Below the pieces are notes generated by a model. That model saw only the letters and a program-made list of their open reading frames with translations. It was not told where the DNA came from and made no database searches. Below are positions 49,155-63,677 of a stretch of DNA of 64,000 nucleotides, piece by piece; positions within the stretch are counted from its first letter, which is position 1, and each line of letters begins with the position of its first letter. Both the position numbers and the translations under genes were made by a program. The DNA is from Pegea sp. RAD2-039 (Eukaryota > Chordata > Thaliacea > Salpida > Salpidae): the NCBI GenBank assembly GCA_034620365.1, contig JAQGEQ010000037.1, positions 248,001 to 312,000 on the forward strand, read 5' to 3'.

Positions 49155-52100
49155 TTGAGCTTTGGATGATTCAAATGAAGTTTGTGTTCAAATCTAGTAC
49201 AATTTAACTAACAAATAAGCAATTTTCTATTTGCAAGCTCTTTTTTCTTTACTTTTTTGTTTTTGTTATGCGGATTTGATTTTTTGTCTATTAAGTTAAC
49301 GCAGTCGGTTAAGATCTCCATCAAAAGAAAATATCTTTGCACTTTTCTTGTTGATTTAAATCGTCTACAATCCTTTAAATTTAGTAAATTGCTAGTTGTT
49401 AAGTAGTAGAAAACGAATAAATCATTTTAACACAAGCACATAATACTGAATGTATGACTATTAAAGGTTCGTTTACTCATGAGTAAACTTGATAATGAAA
49501 AAACCTTTGCGTGCAAGTTTAGATCTATTTGTAACAACGAGAAAACAGTTCGAACTGAAACATAAGAGTCATCATCTTAGTTTTGAGACATGAAGTTCTT
49601 TTTCACGTTTTGTTTGTGTATGAGACGGTTGACTAGTTATTTGACCGATCATGCATTCCCTTTTACAGTTCTGCTTAAACACAAATTTTCGATAAAGACT
49701 TGTTTATCGTATCTTATTCTTTTTGTGCAAAAATACAACTATGTTTCAACTTACACCACAATTTTGTAGTGGAACCGTTACCAAAAAGTGCTTACATTTT
49801 TTCTATTGTTGCTCAGCAACAAAAACGTCCAAATGAAAATAAAATAAAACTCCGGTTGAAAAATTTATAATCTTTCATGCTTCTTTTATTGGTATTAAGC
49901 AGCTTGCTTTCTTTTTGTCGCCTTACTTTTGAGTTTATTAACAACTTTGCCGTGAAACTATTTGTATAACATTTGTTGTTAAATCAATTTCAAATTACAA
50001 TGCAGCTTTATTCTTCATTTATTATTCAATTCACGTATTTTAGTTGAATTTGTAAATCTGTCCCTAGTTAGATACACTGTGCAGAGTTTCAATCTATTAG
50101 CCACATCTACAACGTAAACACTATCATACCACGTGACTTAATTCTTGCATGTAACATGCAGTAATAGGAAGACAGCAAACTAGCTGCAAGTTTATCAATG
50201 AAACGATTATGTCATTTATGCAGAAATGGTTAGTTTTAAATCACCAATGTTCGTATTAGTCGTATTAAGACTTGTTTTTTTCAAAAACTATTTATACGAT
50301 GCAACATACGAAGGGTTTGATATGCGACTAATGAAGAGATGAAGTTTACTTCAATTTCTTTATACTATGCATAGGAGCACAATTATTAGTTTCAGCTCCA
50401 GCCACTGTTTGTTTTCTTTACCCTAATTCATCTGGATCACAATCATCTTCTTGTTTCTTTTCATTCTTCCCAAATATGAGTGGTTTTCATCTTGAATTTC
50501 CAGATTTCACTATAAGCTCTTTGCAAGATCAATTCCAAAGCTTAAATGTAAAACAATTTTTTCAAAGATAAGAATTTTTTTCTTGATTAAAAGCATTTTA
50601 GTAAAATATTTCTATCTGGTGATCAAGATATTTTAATATTCAGCAAAACTTGATGAAGTCTTTGTCTTAGATCCAAATACCTTTAAAGATTTAAATTCTT
50701 TCAAAAAGTATTTTAACATATCAAATTCGTGTCAATTACAGAAATATGACAAATTGTTAATGGTATTAGAAGAATTGTATTTCGATCACACACAAGTTCA
50801 AGTTTTTGAATAAAACAGAAAAATTTCCTTTATCAGAGTACATCTTAAAATGGAACAATAATTACATTAGAATTTTTCATCTTCAGAATCGTTCACGTTT
50901 TGTTTCTTCTTTATTTTTACCTGCACTTTCTATTTCAAGCTAATATTGCTTTTCCTTCTATACATATGTGTATAACTTTTCAGAAGTATTCAATCGCAAG
51001 TTGTTTTTGTTTAATTGTAGTTTATTTATTACTTAAAATTAACAAATTGTTTTATGATATAATCCATCTCATAACCGTTCATAACTGCGATGAGTAAAAT
51101 ACTTTTGAAAAGATCTCTAATGTTTTGTCGGCTAAATTAAAATTCATCCAAAAATAAATTCTATAATCCTTTTAAGCAGATCCATTTCATCTAAAATGAT
51201 TTTTCACTGATAAAATATCCAATAATTTTTTCGTGCTGTTTAATTTCAAGCTTATTTACGTCACAATTTTGTTTTATTATCTGAAATGAACGTAAGATTC
51301 AGAGATAAAACGACAGAAATTTGACTACGCTTATTGCTAATTAAATTAGGGACATTCTAGACTTTTTCTGCATCACTAAGTTTTCTTATTTCTTTTTATG
51401 GACCTTTTTTTGCTGCATTATGTGAATTAGAAGGCTAAACGTGTTTACACTTTTACAGATATTTCTTTTATTATTTTTTGTGTTATGAATATCAACAAAT
51501 AGAGCTCATAACATGTATTTAAACGTTTTTCATCGTGTTTATCACAGAAATTAAAGTGCAAAGAATACATTCTTAGCAGATTTGAATTGATTTTTGTTGT
51601 CAAATTTGTTTGCCAAATAAGACATTTAACATTAAATTTAATTTTTATGTTTTTAATTCAGTTAATCTTTACATGAAAGAATAATATCTTATGCAATTAA
51701 AAATATAGAAAGTTAACACAATGTTTAATTAACTAACTTTTTATTTTAAGGTGTAATTACTTTATAATTATGTTTTACTTAACTAAAACCCAACATTTCT
51801 GCAAGGTAGTTTTATCTTTACTATGTTTTATTGTCTACCTCTTGATTTTCTATTTTAAAAAAAACCCCAAATTTTTTTAATTTTAACAAAAATCTTTAAA
51901 ACTGTTAAAAATCAATTTTAGAATATCTTTTAATTTATCAAATTAGTCACGATTTATAAGAGAACATTTTTTTTTATAAAATTGAAATTTTAGAATTAAA
52001 TTTTGTCTGACTTTTGGTGCAAATGTAAAATTATTCTTATGATATTTGATAAAATATTGGATTTTTTTACTTTTAAATCAGCATTTTCAAATCAATCTTG

Positions 52101-55100
52101 AATAATTTTCTTCAGCTAAATATTTAACTTTCTTTGAAATTATTAGTTCAGTTTGTGATTAATAAAATTTAATAACATTCAAAGTTAACATAAATATCGA
52201 TTTTAAGATTTTATTTTACTGATAAGTATCCAATTACCAAATTTTTTACTAAATTATGTAAGACTTTTACACTCTTGTGTAAATACTTTTTATTCAAAGG
52301 TTCCTCTTTATTTTTTCGCAGCTAAAACATAATGAATAAAAAAATGTTAAATATAATCGAGTAATATTTATGCTTAACTGATCTGAATAAACATTTTTTT
52401 CAAAAAAATCTACTCTAAAAGCTTTATATCTTCTGATCTTAAATACCTTGTGATGTCTTTGGCAAATTAATCTTACAAAAGCTGATTAAGGAGCTATAAA
52501 AGTTTTTTTTTCAAGAAAAATAGACTCCAAAAAAGAATATCTTTCAATGTTTTTGTAGATTTTTTGCGGGTATATGTTTGTTTTTCAATTTATCAACTAA
52601 AAACAAAATTGTCTGGTTAAAGTTATGCTGAAATCTTGTACAATACAAAATTATCTTTTCTATTTTTCTGCTTGCTAATTAATCAAATTATAATCAATAT
52701 TTTTAATGTCTCTCTTGTTTGTTGTAATCTAATCTTTTTTGTATATTATACGATCAATTTTTAGAATTTTATTGTTTTTAAATCAGTGCTAAACTTTGTT
52801 TTATTTAAAAGAAAATAACTCTTTTTCACTGTAAAATCTTAAGACAAGCCAAAAATGTAGTTATTTTTATCTCTATTTTTATTTATACAACTAAGGTGAA
52901 AGCTTTTATTTTATTGATAAATATAAAAACACTTTGGCTTATGAAACGTGCACATATTTAGATTAAGCCTGTCTATTCACTCATTGTAAAGTAAGGCTTT
53001 GTTTTTGACATATAAATCTCAGAATAACTTAGAAAAACATTTAAACATGCAACATTGATTTCGAATTAAACTTTTCTTTTTGCTTCCAGAAAAGATAAAA
53101 GAATTTTGTAGTAGTTATCATCACCTATCAGTAAAAATTATGATTTATAGCATTTTAAAGACCTTCACTTTTCTTTGTAAGTAATAGAGTTTTGCTAACA
53201 AGCTTAAGAAGCTTTAAGTAGTTTAATCTTAAACATTTATTGTATGTTAATATCTAGTTTTACTATGAATTTTGGTAAATAAGAACATAAATTGCATTGT
53301 AAAAGTTTGTTTTTGGTGTTCTTAGAAACTGTAAAAATGTTTTAAAAAGCAAAAAAACTCAATTAATCAGAAAAAAGCTTTAAATGTTCATTTTGACGTT
53401 TTAAAAGTTTGTTTTATGAATAAACCTTTACACAGAGTGACTTATTAATGTCGAAAATATTTTTTTTGAAAGATTATAGTTTGTTAGAATGTGTTGCTTG
53501 GTCTGTTGAATAATTGATGCATGTTGTATTAAACTGTCACTGCTGTTGTAAAAGCTTTCTTGTTTATGCTTTCAGGTACAGAAATAATGTTCAGAATTGT
53601 GCTTATTTAAGATTACAAGTTTAACTAATAAGTTTTTCATGTTGACATTTTATGAGGTTTGTTTTTTTAAGATTAAATTCTTAGAAAAAGGAATTAAACT
53701 CTAATATATTAATGTAAATTTAGGTCATAAACTTTGTTTTTGACGTGTTGATATCAATTAGGTTTTACATAAATGCTATTAAAATGCTATAATCATCAAA
53801 AAACTATTTTGAAAATAGTTCAAATGTATTTAAAAATCATCTAACATTTAGTATTCTTGTTCAAAAATCTTACACCGTAAATATTTCTACTTCAGAAAGA
53901 CAATATAACATCAAAGTATGTTTCAAACAATCGACTTAAAAAGGCAAAATTTCTTCCTGCCAAAATATATATTTAGTTTTCAGCAGAGGTTTAGTTATGA
54001 TAATCCTGTCAAAATTCGAAATAATATCAGACTAATAGAAAACTTGACAGCATCAAAAAATTTCTCTATTTTTCTTTTACCTCTTTAAGATATTTTACTA
54101 ACCTGATAATCCAATTCAAAACAATTAAGCAGACAACTTTAATATGTGTTCAGCTTACAACAATAAAAATATCGTTAAGGTTTCAGCTTCATAAAAAATA
54201 AATTCTTTCTAAATTGCAGGATATTCTTACATTTTATTACTATATTTTTTCATAACTTTACAACAAATTATAGGAACTTTAGGTGATTGATTATTTTTAA
54301 AACTATATTTGTAATTTAAGTAAGAAGTTCTTATCTTTTTTAGATTAATAGTTTAAAAATATTCGCTTTACTAGCGACAGTAAACAAATAGATGAAAGAT
54401 ATATCATAAAATGTATCTAATAAAAATTTAAACTTTCTATTAAAAAATATCATAACCAAAATATTTTGTTTTCACCAGTTGCTTTCCATTTTTCATAAAA
54501 AAATATGATGATATGAAGATATGAAAAAAAATTCTTGTCATAATAGCTTCTTTGAAAACTAATTTATACTTAGTAAATGCCAATATATGTTTCAAAGGTG
54601 ATAGATAATTGGAATATAATTAAAAACATACCAATTATGTTGTTTTTTTTTATATATAAAACTATTAACAGAATTACATTAAAGTAAAATAATCTTAAAC
54701 AAATTCCACAAAATATAGTTGAAATTGATAGTAGATACAAGTTTTAACTTGATAAATATCACTTTTTCTTAGAATTTTGTTTTATAATTCAGAGCTTTAC
54801 AAAGAGTTTAGTAAGAACTTAAAAATAGGAAAATAGGAAAGATTGGGAAAAGATACTGGAATAAAATTAGTAAATTATTATCTTTCAAACAAGCTTTAAT
54901 TAGCATAGCTTTATACATTTTATTTTCGATCTTTATCAAAAAGTACGAAAGTTAACTCGTTAGTTGTTTTTTAATTTATAGTGATGACTTTAATTTACTA
55001 AATGTTTGGCTTTTAATTTATTCAGTAATATACAGTGGAGTTAAAAGTTAATTAGAAATATTTCGACTGTTGTAAAAGATAATAAAATAATGAAGATAAG

Positions 55101-58100
55101 AAAAAAATATTAAAAAAGTATTTTTCATTTTTCATTATTAAAAAATTCTCAGATTTGAATTTAAAAATAAAATGTAAATTGGAAAATTATCTAGCAAACT
55201 TTAAACATATAAATTGTTTAATTTAATAAAATCTGTCAAAATGGTTTTTAAAGTGTAAAATATCCTCTTTTGTTTTATAATAGGAGTAGATAAAACAGAA
55301 ATTAGAAGATTTATATCATATGATCCTAAAATATTTTAATTGTGTCTAAAAATGTTACTAATACGTTATAAACTATCTTTGAAATTTTCATTTGTAGCTA
55401 TATCATATTTTATTTAATGCAATGTTGAAAAATTATATTTGAACAACATTAAAATAAACTTTAAAATTGAATTTTTGATTACATATACACTATATCAATT
55501 TAATTTTCTATTTCAAAGTTTTAAAGAATAAAAGTTTATCTTTTTATTGAGTCTTGTGGTTAAACCATATTATTATACATAAATGTTCAATTTTTGTTAA
55601 AACATAGTTGATGCTTTCAAGTATAAATTTTACAAAATTAAAAACACGCCAAAAAAGTAACTTTATTTCTTAGTTGTAGTCAATATACCTTAAAAATTAA
55701 AATAGTATTTTAAGGAAAGCTTAAAGCTATAGCAAAGACCAAGAAAATTAGACCTTTTGTGTGATTTCTTATCTTGTGTGTAGAAACGATATAAAATGAT
55801 GATGTCATTAGTGATCATCTATTTAAAGAGTTTTACTTAAAGTAACAGCTGCTAAAAATTTAACAGAAAACTCATAAAGTTTCTCAAAGTTCTTTTAGTT
55901 TCTAACTGAATTTGGACCTAAGCTTCAGTCCACGCAACCAAAGTTGGTTGAAATAGGAAGATAGAAGCAAAATTATCTATAAAAAACACAAACTTTATCA
56001 CTAAACATGCAGTGTGTACAGTGAGAATTTAAAAAGGGTACCAAGACACTTATCTGCTTAGCAAGCAGTCAACGCTCAGTACTAAACCAACATTTACCTG
56101 CTAGAAAAAAAGTCAGAAGACTAGACTAGACAAAAAGCCGTCGGTTCAGGCTAATCAAGCGTGGCAGGCCATCAAGTCAATCAGTTGACGCTGAAAGAAA
56201 AAGAAAGTTAATGTTAAAACTGTAATTTATTTTTTTTGGTTATCAAAATTACCATTGTTTTCTTTGTGTATGAAAGCAATGATTTGATCTAGTAGAATTG
56301 TAATCTAAACTTTAACTATTTTTAGAATTTAATAATCACAACAAACTTTGATCCTTTGTAAATTAACAGGATTTAAACTTAAACCTTATTAACTAATTTC
56401 AGTTGTAGAATCTTCAGATTAAAGTTTAATATAGACAAATGAATTTAGAAATTATAATTTCAATCATTCAGATTATCTTAAAAGTTCAAAAAACCTTAGA
56501 ACTAGAGTAGCAATATCGTATGTACTTAAATCCCCCAAATTCTTTACTCATTTGCAAACTATTGTTGTTCCTAGAAGAGTAATTCTATGTTACGTGTGAA
56601 AATTAAGGTTAGTCTTACAGCTGAACCCAAGGTATTAGCTTCTTACAGTAAATGACATTTGAATCGATTGAATTTTTTCGTTTTAACTTGAATCGAAAGT
56701 AAAATTTACTCAGTGTAAAAATAGAATTCTTCTACCAACCACCCATGATGAAAAAAGTATTTTACTAACAAAACAAAGATATTTCAGCTAAATTTTATTC
56801 AAAGCTTCAAACCCTCCCACTTAAGAGTGCATACGAACAAGCTATCATATACAAATCGTGTCAAATGTAGTTATTTATGAAGAAGACTCAATACTTCTTA
56901 ACTTTATCTTTTCATATTGACTAAGTCAAGGCTGAATCTAATCTCTTATCATTATAAACTGACTTAAAGACTTAATAAAACCAATTATAAATAGTCTTAA
57001 ATAATCAAACACCAAACCTTACTTGTCATGAAGAAGGATTATTTACAATCCTCAATTAAGTTTATCTAATTGTTTTGAACACTTATACGCACGCTTAGTT
57101 TAGATTTGTTTAATTTGATTGCTACTACATTAGTCTGAAAGACTATTGGTGAAAAATATTTAATATATTTTTGGATTGATTTATAATAAGGTCCTTGGTG
57201 TTAAAGAGTATAAACATATCTCTTTTTGCCAGTTTGTGATAATTTATATAAAAGTATTAAATCTATCTCAGTTAATTATTTATGTATAAAACTCGTTGAG
57301 TTTTCTGTAATTTTAATCAACGATTGGTTTTAATGTGATATGTTTTAGAACCATTATTTAGTCTCTGAAACAATGTTTGGTAAAATGTAATTTAGTTCTT
57401 AAGTAGATTGTTTGTTTTGGAAATAATAAATTTAAATCAGTTTTAGAATACTAAAATATTTTGCTTGCAAACCAAACAAAAATTTAATTACTTTATAGCA
57501 TGTGCTTTAAAGCTCTTTGATTACATATTTTCTAAGCTTATCAAAAGTTCAAATAAAATCACTTTTGAACAATTATATTTTCAAAAAATAATGTCATATG
57601 AAAGAAAGGATGTTTTGAAAACAGTTCCTATTTTAAACTGTCTATGATTTCTTTATTCAGTTTAAAGTATAAACCTAAATTTTGAGTAGCCATTTTAGAT
57701 TATTACTCTATTAAGAGGCTTACCGAGTAATGTTAAAAATTAGTCTTGGTTCATAAGAATAAATTGCTTTTTAAGTAAGTGAAAATTTGAAGAAAACAAG
57801 ATTTTAGAAGAAGAGAACGAACGCGGAAATGACAATTTCCAATTTAAAAATCGATTATTTGTTATTTTGTAAGATTTGTTCAGCTAAAAATCCCTTTTTC
57901 TAGAGTTTTAAGCACTGCTGATATCATTATTATCTTAGCTGCTTCACCCGAATTAAATTTCTTCTCAAGTTAAAGTTTGTTTCATAAATAATTAATGAGA
58001 AGTCTTATTCCATTTATAGAACGAATCTACTGAAGATTTTGCCACAGATTAGATATTATAAATCCCATTATTGTCTGACTGTAATTTAATAATCTACGTT

Positions 58101-61100
58101 ATGATCACATAAAAAGCCAGTAAGTTTATTTCAAGACAAGATATATAGATTATTCAGTTAATTACTGGTTATGGTATAAGCCTGAAATACCTTCACCACA
58201 ATCTTATAGCTAGTAAATCAGTAAAGACAGACTTTAATACAACATGAATTTTTACTTAAATCTAAAAACAACAGACGTTCGTATTTTAAAAAATATCAAA
58301 TATTTGAAAAGTAAGTTGAAGGAAATGTTTACATTAATAGACAGAACCACATTGAGAGAATTTTCGATAAGTTCAACTAATTTGATTTTTGATCTTATGG
58401 TAATAGCTTTGTTTAAATATTATGAATTCTTTAAAATAAAACCACAAAAAATGTTTGAAATATTTAGGTATCTTTCAGTTAATATCCATTCAGCATACTT
58501 CATCTTTTGTTTACAAATACAAATTTAGCATACGAAACATCTGTTTCGATAGCTTACGATTTCAAAGTCATAATAAATCTAAAGCAGAAAACCGATCATT
58601 ATCATATGAGGTAAAGTTATTTACAACTTAAGGGTGAAATATTATCCTTAAATTTCTCAACTTTAATAGTAATCTAGTAATGCACCTTAAAGATTGATTA
58701 ACATTTTCGTAATTTATATGTTTTTTACTAGCTCAATTAGTTTTTTAGAATCTATTTTTTAATGTTTCTGAAATTAAAATTTAAATTTAAAAAAACGAAA
58801 ATCTATTCAAGTATATGTAATTGGTTAGAAAAGATCATTTTTGTCTAAAGATCTTTAAACTATTCTTCTACTGATGAAAAATAATTTTAGGTTTAAAACT
58901 AACAATTGTATGATAATCATATGCTAAGATGAACAGGAGGTACTCCAACTTTAATGTTTAAACTAAACAGACCACATACGTATCCAAACTTGTTAATAAG
59001 TACGTAAAATAATCTTGAAAATCTTAACAGATCTAAAATGATGTTAATGATGAAAAACCGTTTTAGCGTTTATATTTGATCCATGAAAATTTTTTCAATT
59101 TAATTTGGCGGTAACGGCTTAAATGTGACGTCAAATGATTAATGAACGTAGTATCAGTGGTCTATAATCTTACTAAAAGACTTTTTTCTAGTTTTTCAAG
59201 ATCAACTCTATAAACTATTCTTTTAAGTTTCGCCAAAATGTCAAACTGTTTTTCAGTGTTTTGTTTGATTGATTAAAATAGTTTTACTTAAAAAACAAAA
59301 TTTGCTAGATTCTGATACTATCTGTTAAAAATTCTTTCGTTTCAATTAATAAATTAAAACCTTGGCAAACTTTATCATTTTTAGATAATTAAAAGAATGT
59401 TTGTTTTATGGTATACTTGTTAAAGCCAAATTGATGATTAAGTAGCGTGCAACTAAAGAAGCGAATCAAATATAACCATTTTACATATTAAAAATCAAAT
59501 ATGATCTTTAATTAGATGAGAAGATATTTAAATTAATTTAAAGAAATAATTGAATTTATTAAGCATAGAAAAGCAAAATTAATCATCAGGTAGAATCGAA
59601 TCTAAATCTTCGAATAACTCTTTAAAAAGTTCCTTGCCTTAGAAAGATTATTTCAGTATTCGTTATTTGAAATTTAAAACCTCTAAAGGAAGTAGATTCA
59701 GAGATAATTGAAGAAAGAGTCAAGAAAGTAACTCACTTAGAAAAAATTATTTTAGCATTTGCAGGCCAAAATTGTGCAGCTCTTGGCATTAAAGAATTTT
59801 GTTTATTATTCTGCGATAACAAGTAAGATGTTAAGAAAGAAAACTTCTTTGTTTAGTATGACTTTTAAGTCTGGGTACTGGGCCAGTTTGTTGATAAGAC
59901 AGAAACACTATAATCCAATCTATCAGATTATGAAACTAACAGGCTGACAAGGTCATTGTTTGGCTTGCAGATGACTCTTACATGTTTCTATTGAAATAGC
60001 GATTAAAAAGTGTATAAATTACATCTGGTTAAGCGCAAATGACGACATCGTAGCAAAAGTATAGCAAAAATCTTATATTATTCGTGATGGATTTTATTTA
60101 TACTAAAAAGAAAATACATTTTTGCTGTTTGTTGCCAATATAGTTGATCTGATAAATTTTTAAATTGAAACGTTTGTTGAACACTTTCAGAAAGTTCTTT
60201 TGGTTCATAAACTTGTTACTTAATTTATATGTAAGTTTATTTTAAGCATTTTTGTCAGCAACCACTAACAGATTTTATAGTTGTTCTTATAATATCAGTA
60301 GAAGAGGAACACACTAAATACACTCAACAAATTGAAGTTAATTCGATTAAGTTAAACTAAAAGAAAAAAAATTTGTACATTTGTGTGAAACAAAATATTA
60401 ACTTTGTAATTTAATAGGTAATTATTAGCTTATCAATATTGATTAAATATTCTGTTGATGAACAGCACTTTAAAGTGAAAAGGTTTTTATAATTAAGTAT
60501 GTCTATTTTTCATTATTATTGTTATCTATTGTGAATTTTTTTCGCTTTTCTATATGAATTGAAGATAATTTTATTGGCAAAAGCATCTTTGTTTGATTAG
60601 TAATTAAGTTTTCACTAATGCATCTATCACTTTGACTTATTACAAACTTCAAATTATTCCTCTTCTAAGCTACAAAACCAACTTTAGCAAGCATTTAGTT
60701 ATGATTTAATAATTCTTTTTGATTATTCTTCAAAAAAGAAAAGAACAACTTTGGCAAGTTAAATCTTTTATGTATTAAATCCAAAACAATCAAATGATTA
60801 GATTAAAAGATTTTTAAAACTAATGAATCTGTAGTAGTTCTTTGTAGTTATTAAACTAGTCAACGTTATCTCTAACAACAAACCAAAGTAAACATAAATA
60901 TTTAATTAAATCTGATAGAGACAGTATTTACATAATCAGTAATTAAGATACAAGCTATTGAAATTATTAATTTGTTTATTTTTACTTACACATGAGTTCA
61001 AAGGTATATAAGTAAAGTTTAGTATTCTTTATAGTCAATTTTTTGGGGTTTAGAAAACATTTAAGTTCTCTTATAGTCTTACAATCAATTTAAAAGTAAA

Positions 61101-63399
61101 TCTAACTTTTGTATAGAAATAATGATTACAAAAAATAAATTAAAAGTAGACAAAAAATTAAGAAAATATTATTTAAAAGTATTCAGAATTTTCAAGATTT
61201 TATAAATGATAAGTTACTAAAGGAACCAATCTTCGATAAAATTATATAAATTTAAAATAAATAACTATCATAAAATACACTCTATTAAGTTTTATTTTGT
61301 ATACTGAGAATTTTAAAGCTTCAAAAACAAACGTTATGAAGATAATTCAAATATTACAAAATCATTGACATTTTGTTTACTATTGTAAATTTAAAAATGT
61401 GTTTGTTACTTTTGTAAAAGAATTTCTAAAGCATCTAGCTATCAGTATCAACGTAAAATTCTAAACAGATAATTATGCTGGTATCTGTGGATAATATTTT
61501 AAAAATGGAATTGATAATTGGAATAATCTTCTAAAAGTTATCTGTAAGAATTTTAAAATGATTTAAAATAAGTCTAAAAGCTTATAAAGATATTCTTATA
61601 GCAAACATAAAACAAGTGTAGTAAATGCTAGAGACAGGCCATATTAAAAAACTTTTGTCAAAGGTAATAGAGGTAAACCCTTTAAATAATAAAACTGTAA
61701 TTTAATAAAGTTAAATAGGTTTACGCCGTCGGTTTACTTTAAAATTCTGCTAAAAGATTATCGCTGCCCTAAATTATGCTTTCAAAGATAGAAATTATTT
61801 GCTTCAATAGAAATATTATGATCTTAAATATATTTCTAATATTTTACGAAATTTATTTATCAGCTGAATTCATAGATGAGTTATTTTGTTAACTTTGATC
61901 ATTTTTAATCAATTTTACGGTAAAACAAAACTAGTAAAAGGAAAAATATTCGTTGTTATGACAACAATTTAAGTATGACATTGCTAATACAATTTTCAAT
62001 CTGAATAACTCAAACGTCTTCAGATAAAATTTAATATTGTTTTGAAATGAAACGCTTTAAGCCAAAAAAAAAATTAGGAAAAATCTGAGTTGAAAAGATT
62101 GAAAAATTTCAGTTGTTAACCAGAAAAATTCAGTGTTTAAATGATAAACAAGACTTAAAAAATGACATTGTGAAAATCAAAGAATTTACTTGAAGATTAT
62201 ATCTGATGAGAAATGTTTTTGTATAATTAGAAGATTGAAAATGAAGATTGATTGATAAGCTGTATATCAATATACTTTTTGTGCTCACGTCTTTAACTTT
62301 AAATTTATTTTGAAAATTTATCTAGTCAAATATGCTATTTTAATTTTTTACTTGAGATTGTGAAATCGCCCTCAGAAAACAATTTAAAGAAATGTTTGAA
62401 TTAAACAAAACTGTTAGATTATTTCTGTTCATATTAATAAAACATCACTGTAAGACACCGTCTAGCGGATAGAAAACAAAACTTGCTTTTACAGTTAACA
62501 AAATGAAATTATAATTCAGATTAGTTTATTATAAACTTAATTAAAATGTAAACTTCTTATAATCCTCACTTTTTAAAAGTATCTTTTATAAATCATTTCT
62601 GAAGGCTGTTATGGAGAGTTTTTATCTATTTTAATTGAAAAATGTTTAAGATGTTGTAAAAACTACTTTGACATACATAAAAATAATTTTACACAAAATG
62701 CATCTTGTACCTTTTATTATATTTTAGACCTATGCTGACACATTGTTTAAATTGGTTCTCAAAGATTAAATCATTTTTTTACATACATAAGAGAAAAATA
62801 TAAGTAGCTGAATTTTTTCCTTTAAAACTTTATAGAATAATAAAAGTCTCATATTTTTGGTGGCTGAAGACACTTAAGACTTGTTTTTCGAGATTTTAAC
62901 ATTTATAAATTTTAATTTCAATCAATCTTTAGCAGGAGAAAATGTTTACTTCTATTTAGGTGTAAAAAATTTCTTAAAGTTGAAACATAAAAAGTAATTT
63001 ATGTTTTATGGTGTTAAAAAGCAATTAAAGTTTGATATTTAACAAATTTCATGTAAATCTTTTAGTTTATTACGTTTCATAGAAACTTTATCTGACAACT
63101 TTCAATTACAATCATTAATCTTTGATTAATTATATCTTATATCAGCTTGACAATTAATTATACAAGATCATTAAATACTGATATGAAAAATTTGTTTTAT
63201 ATCTTTTGAAACAGAATCTTTTAATGAGTTTATTGTTTAAGTAACAACAGAATCACTATATTAGACAGACATCTTTCTATTAATCAAAAATCTAAATATC
63301 TATTATCAACTAAAACCTGGTTTTTTAACTAATTTATTAAAAACATCACAAAAACATTGGTGCAAAAAGAGAATATATAAAATATAAATATTTCACAAG
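49155..63399. other. 3' flank: long AT-rich non-coding stretch
   Basis: The first ~1.5 kb is less AT-rich and may be 3' UTR and flanking regulatory DNA: an E-box at 50130-50135 and the palindrome TGCATG-taa-CATGCA at 50146-50160. A small GC island lies at about 56030-56200 (gacactTATCTgc, gccgtcggttcagg, gtggcaggcc), and a CRE octamer at 59126-59133. The longest ORF (94 codons, plus 58244-58528) has no recognisable domain and AT-driven composition. From 51.3 to 55.7 kb the sequence is especially AT-rich and featureless. Confidence 0.55.
49838..49848 (+). terminator. Candidate polyadenylation signal (two overlapping AATAAA)
   Basis: Two overlapping AATAAA hexamers (49838-49843 and 49843-49848) lie about 690 nt after the stop codon, followed by T-rich sequence with TTTATT. 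A nearer single AATAAA is at 49416-49421. In DNA this AT-rich the hexamer is common by chance, so neither can be chosen without transcript ends. Confidence 0.25.
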
Positions 63400-63677
63400 T
63401 CAATGTGACGTCATCAATCACGTTGACGTGACCGAAATTCATTTTGATATATTTTAGGTTCAGTTGAAAATCAGATTTCTGATTCAAAACTTTTCACTTA
63501 TTTACCAAACGCGTCAGGTTTGTACGTCATAACTCCAAGACCGAAGTTGTGACGTATTCGTCTATGACGTCATTTGTTGCTTTCAGATTTTGAAGGTTTG
63601 GAATAGAAAAAAACAAACAAAATTAAGTTTGCAAGATATTGTGATACACAACAAAGGTACACACTTGAAATTTTGAC
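63400..63677. promoter_or_regulatory. CRE-rich flank of the minisatellite
   Basis: Within about 280 bp there are two CRE octamers (63406-63413, 63565-63572) and several half-sites (TTGACGTGACC near 63423, TACGTCATAAC near 63524, GTGACGTATTC near 63549). The first, TGACGTCATCAATCACG, resembles the start of the minisatellite unit and may be a diverged copy or its source. CpG is unusually frequent for the window. Confidence 0.35.

Noticed and set aside
47974-49158. 62-70-codon plus-strand ORFs (47974-48162, 48715-48921, 48946-49158)
   Set aside because: Alternative-frame shadows of exon C, which encodes the recognised finger pair.
58244-58528. 94-codon ORF, the longest outside the gene
   Set aside because: Composition is that of random AT-rich sequence; no domain, splice sites, promoter or GC rise. 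Kept only as a note in the flank description.
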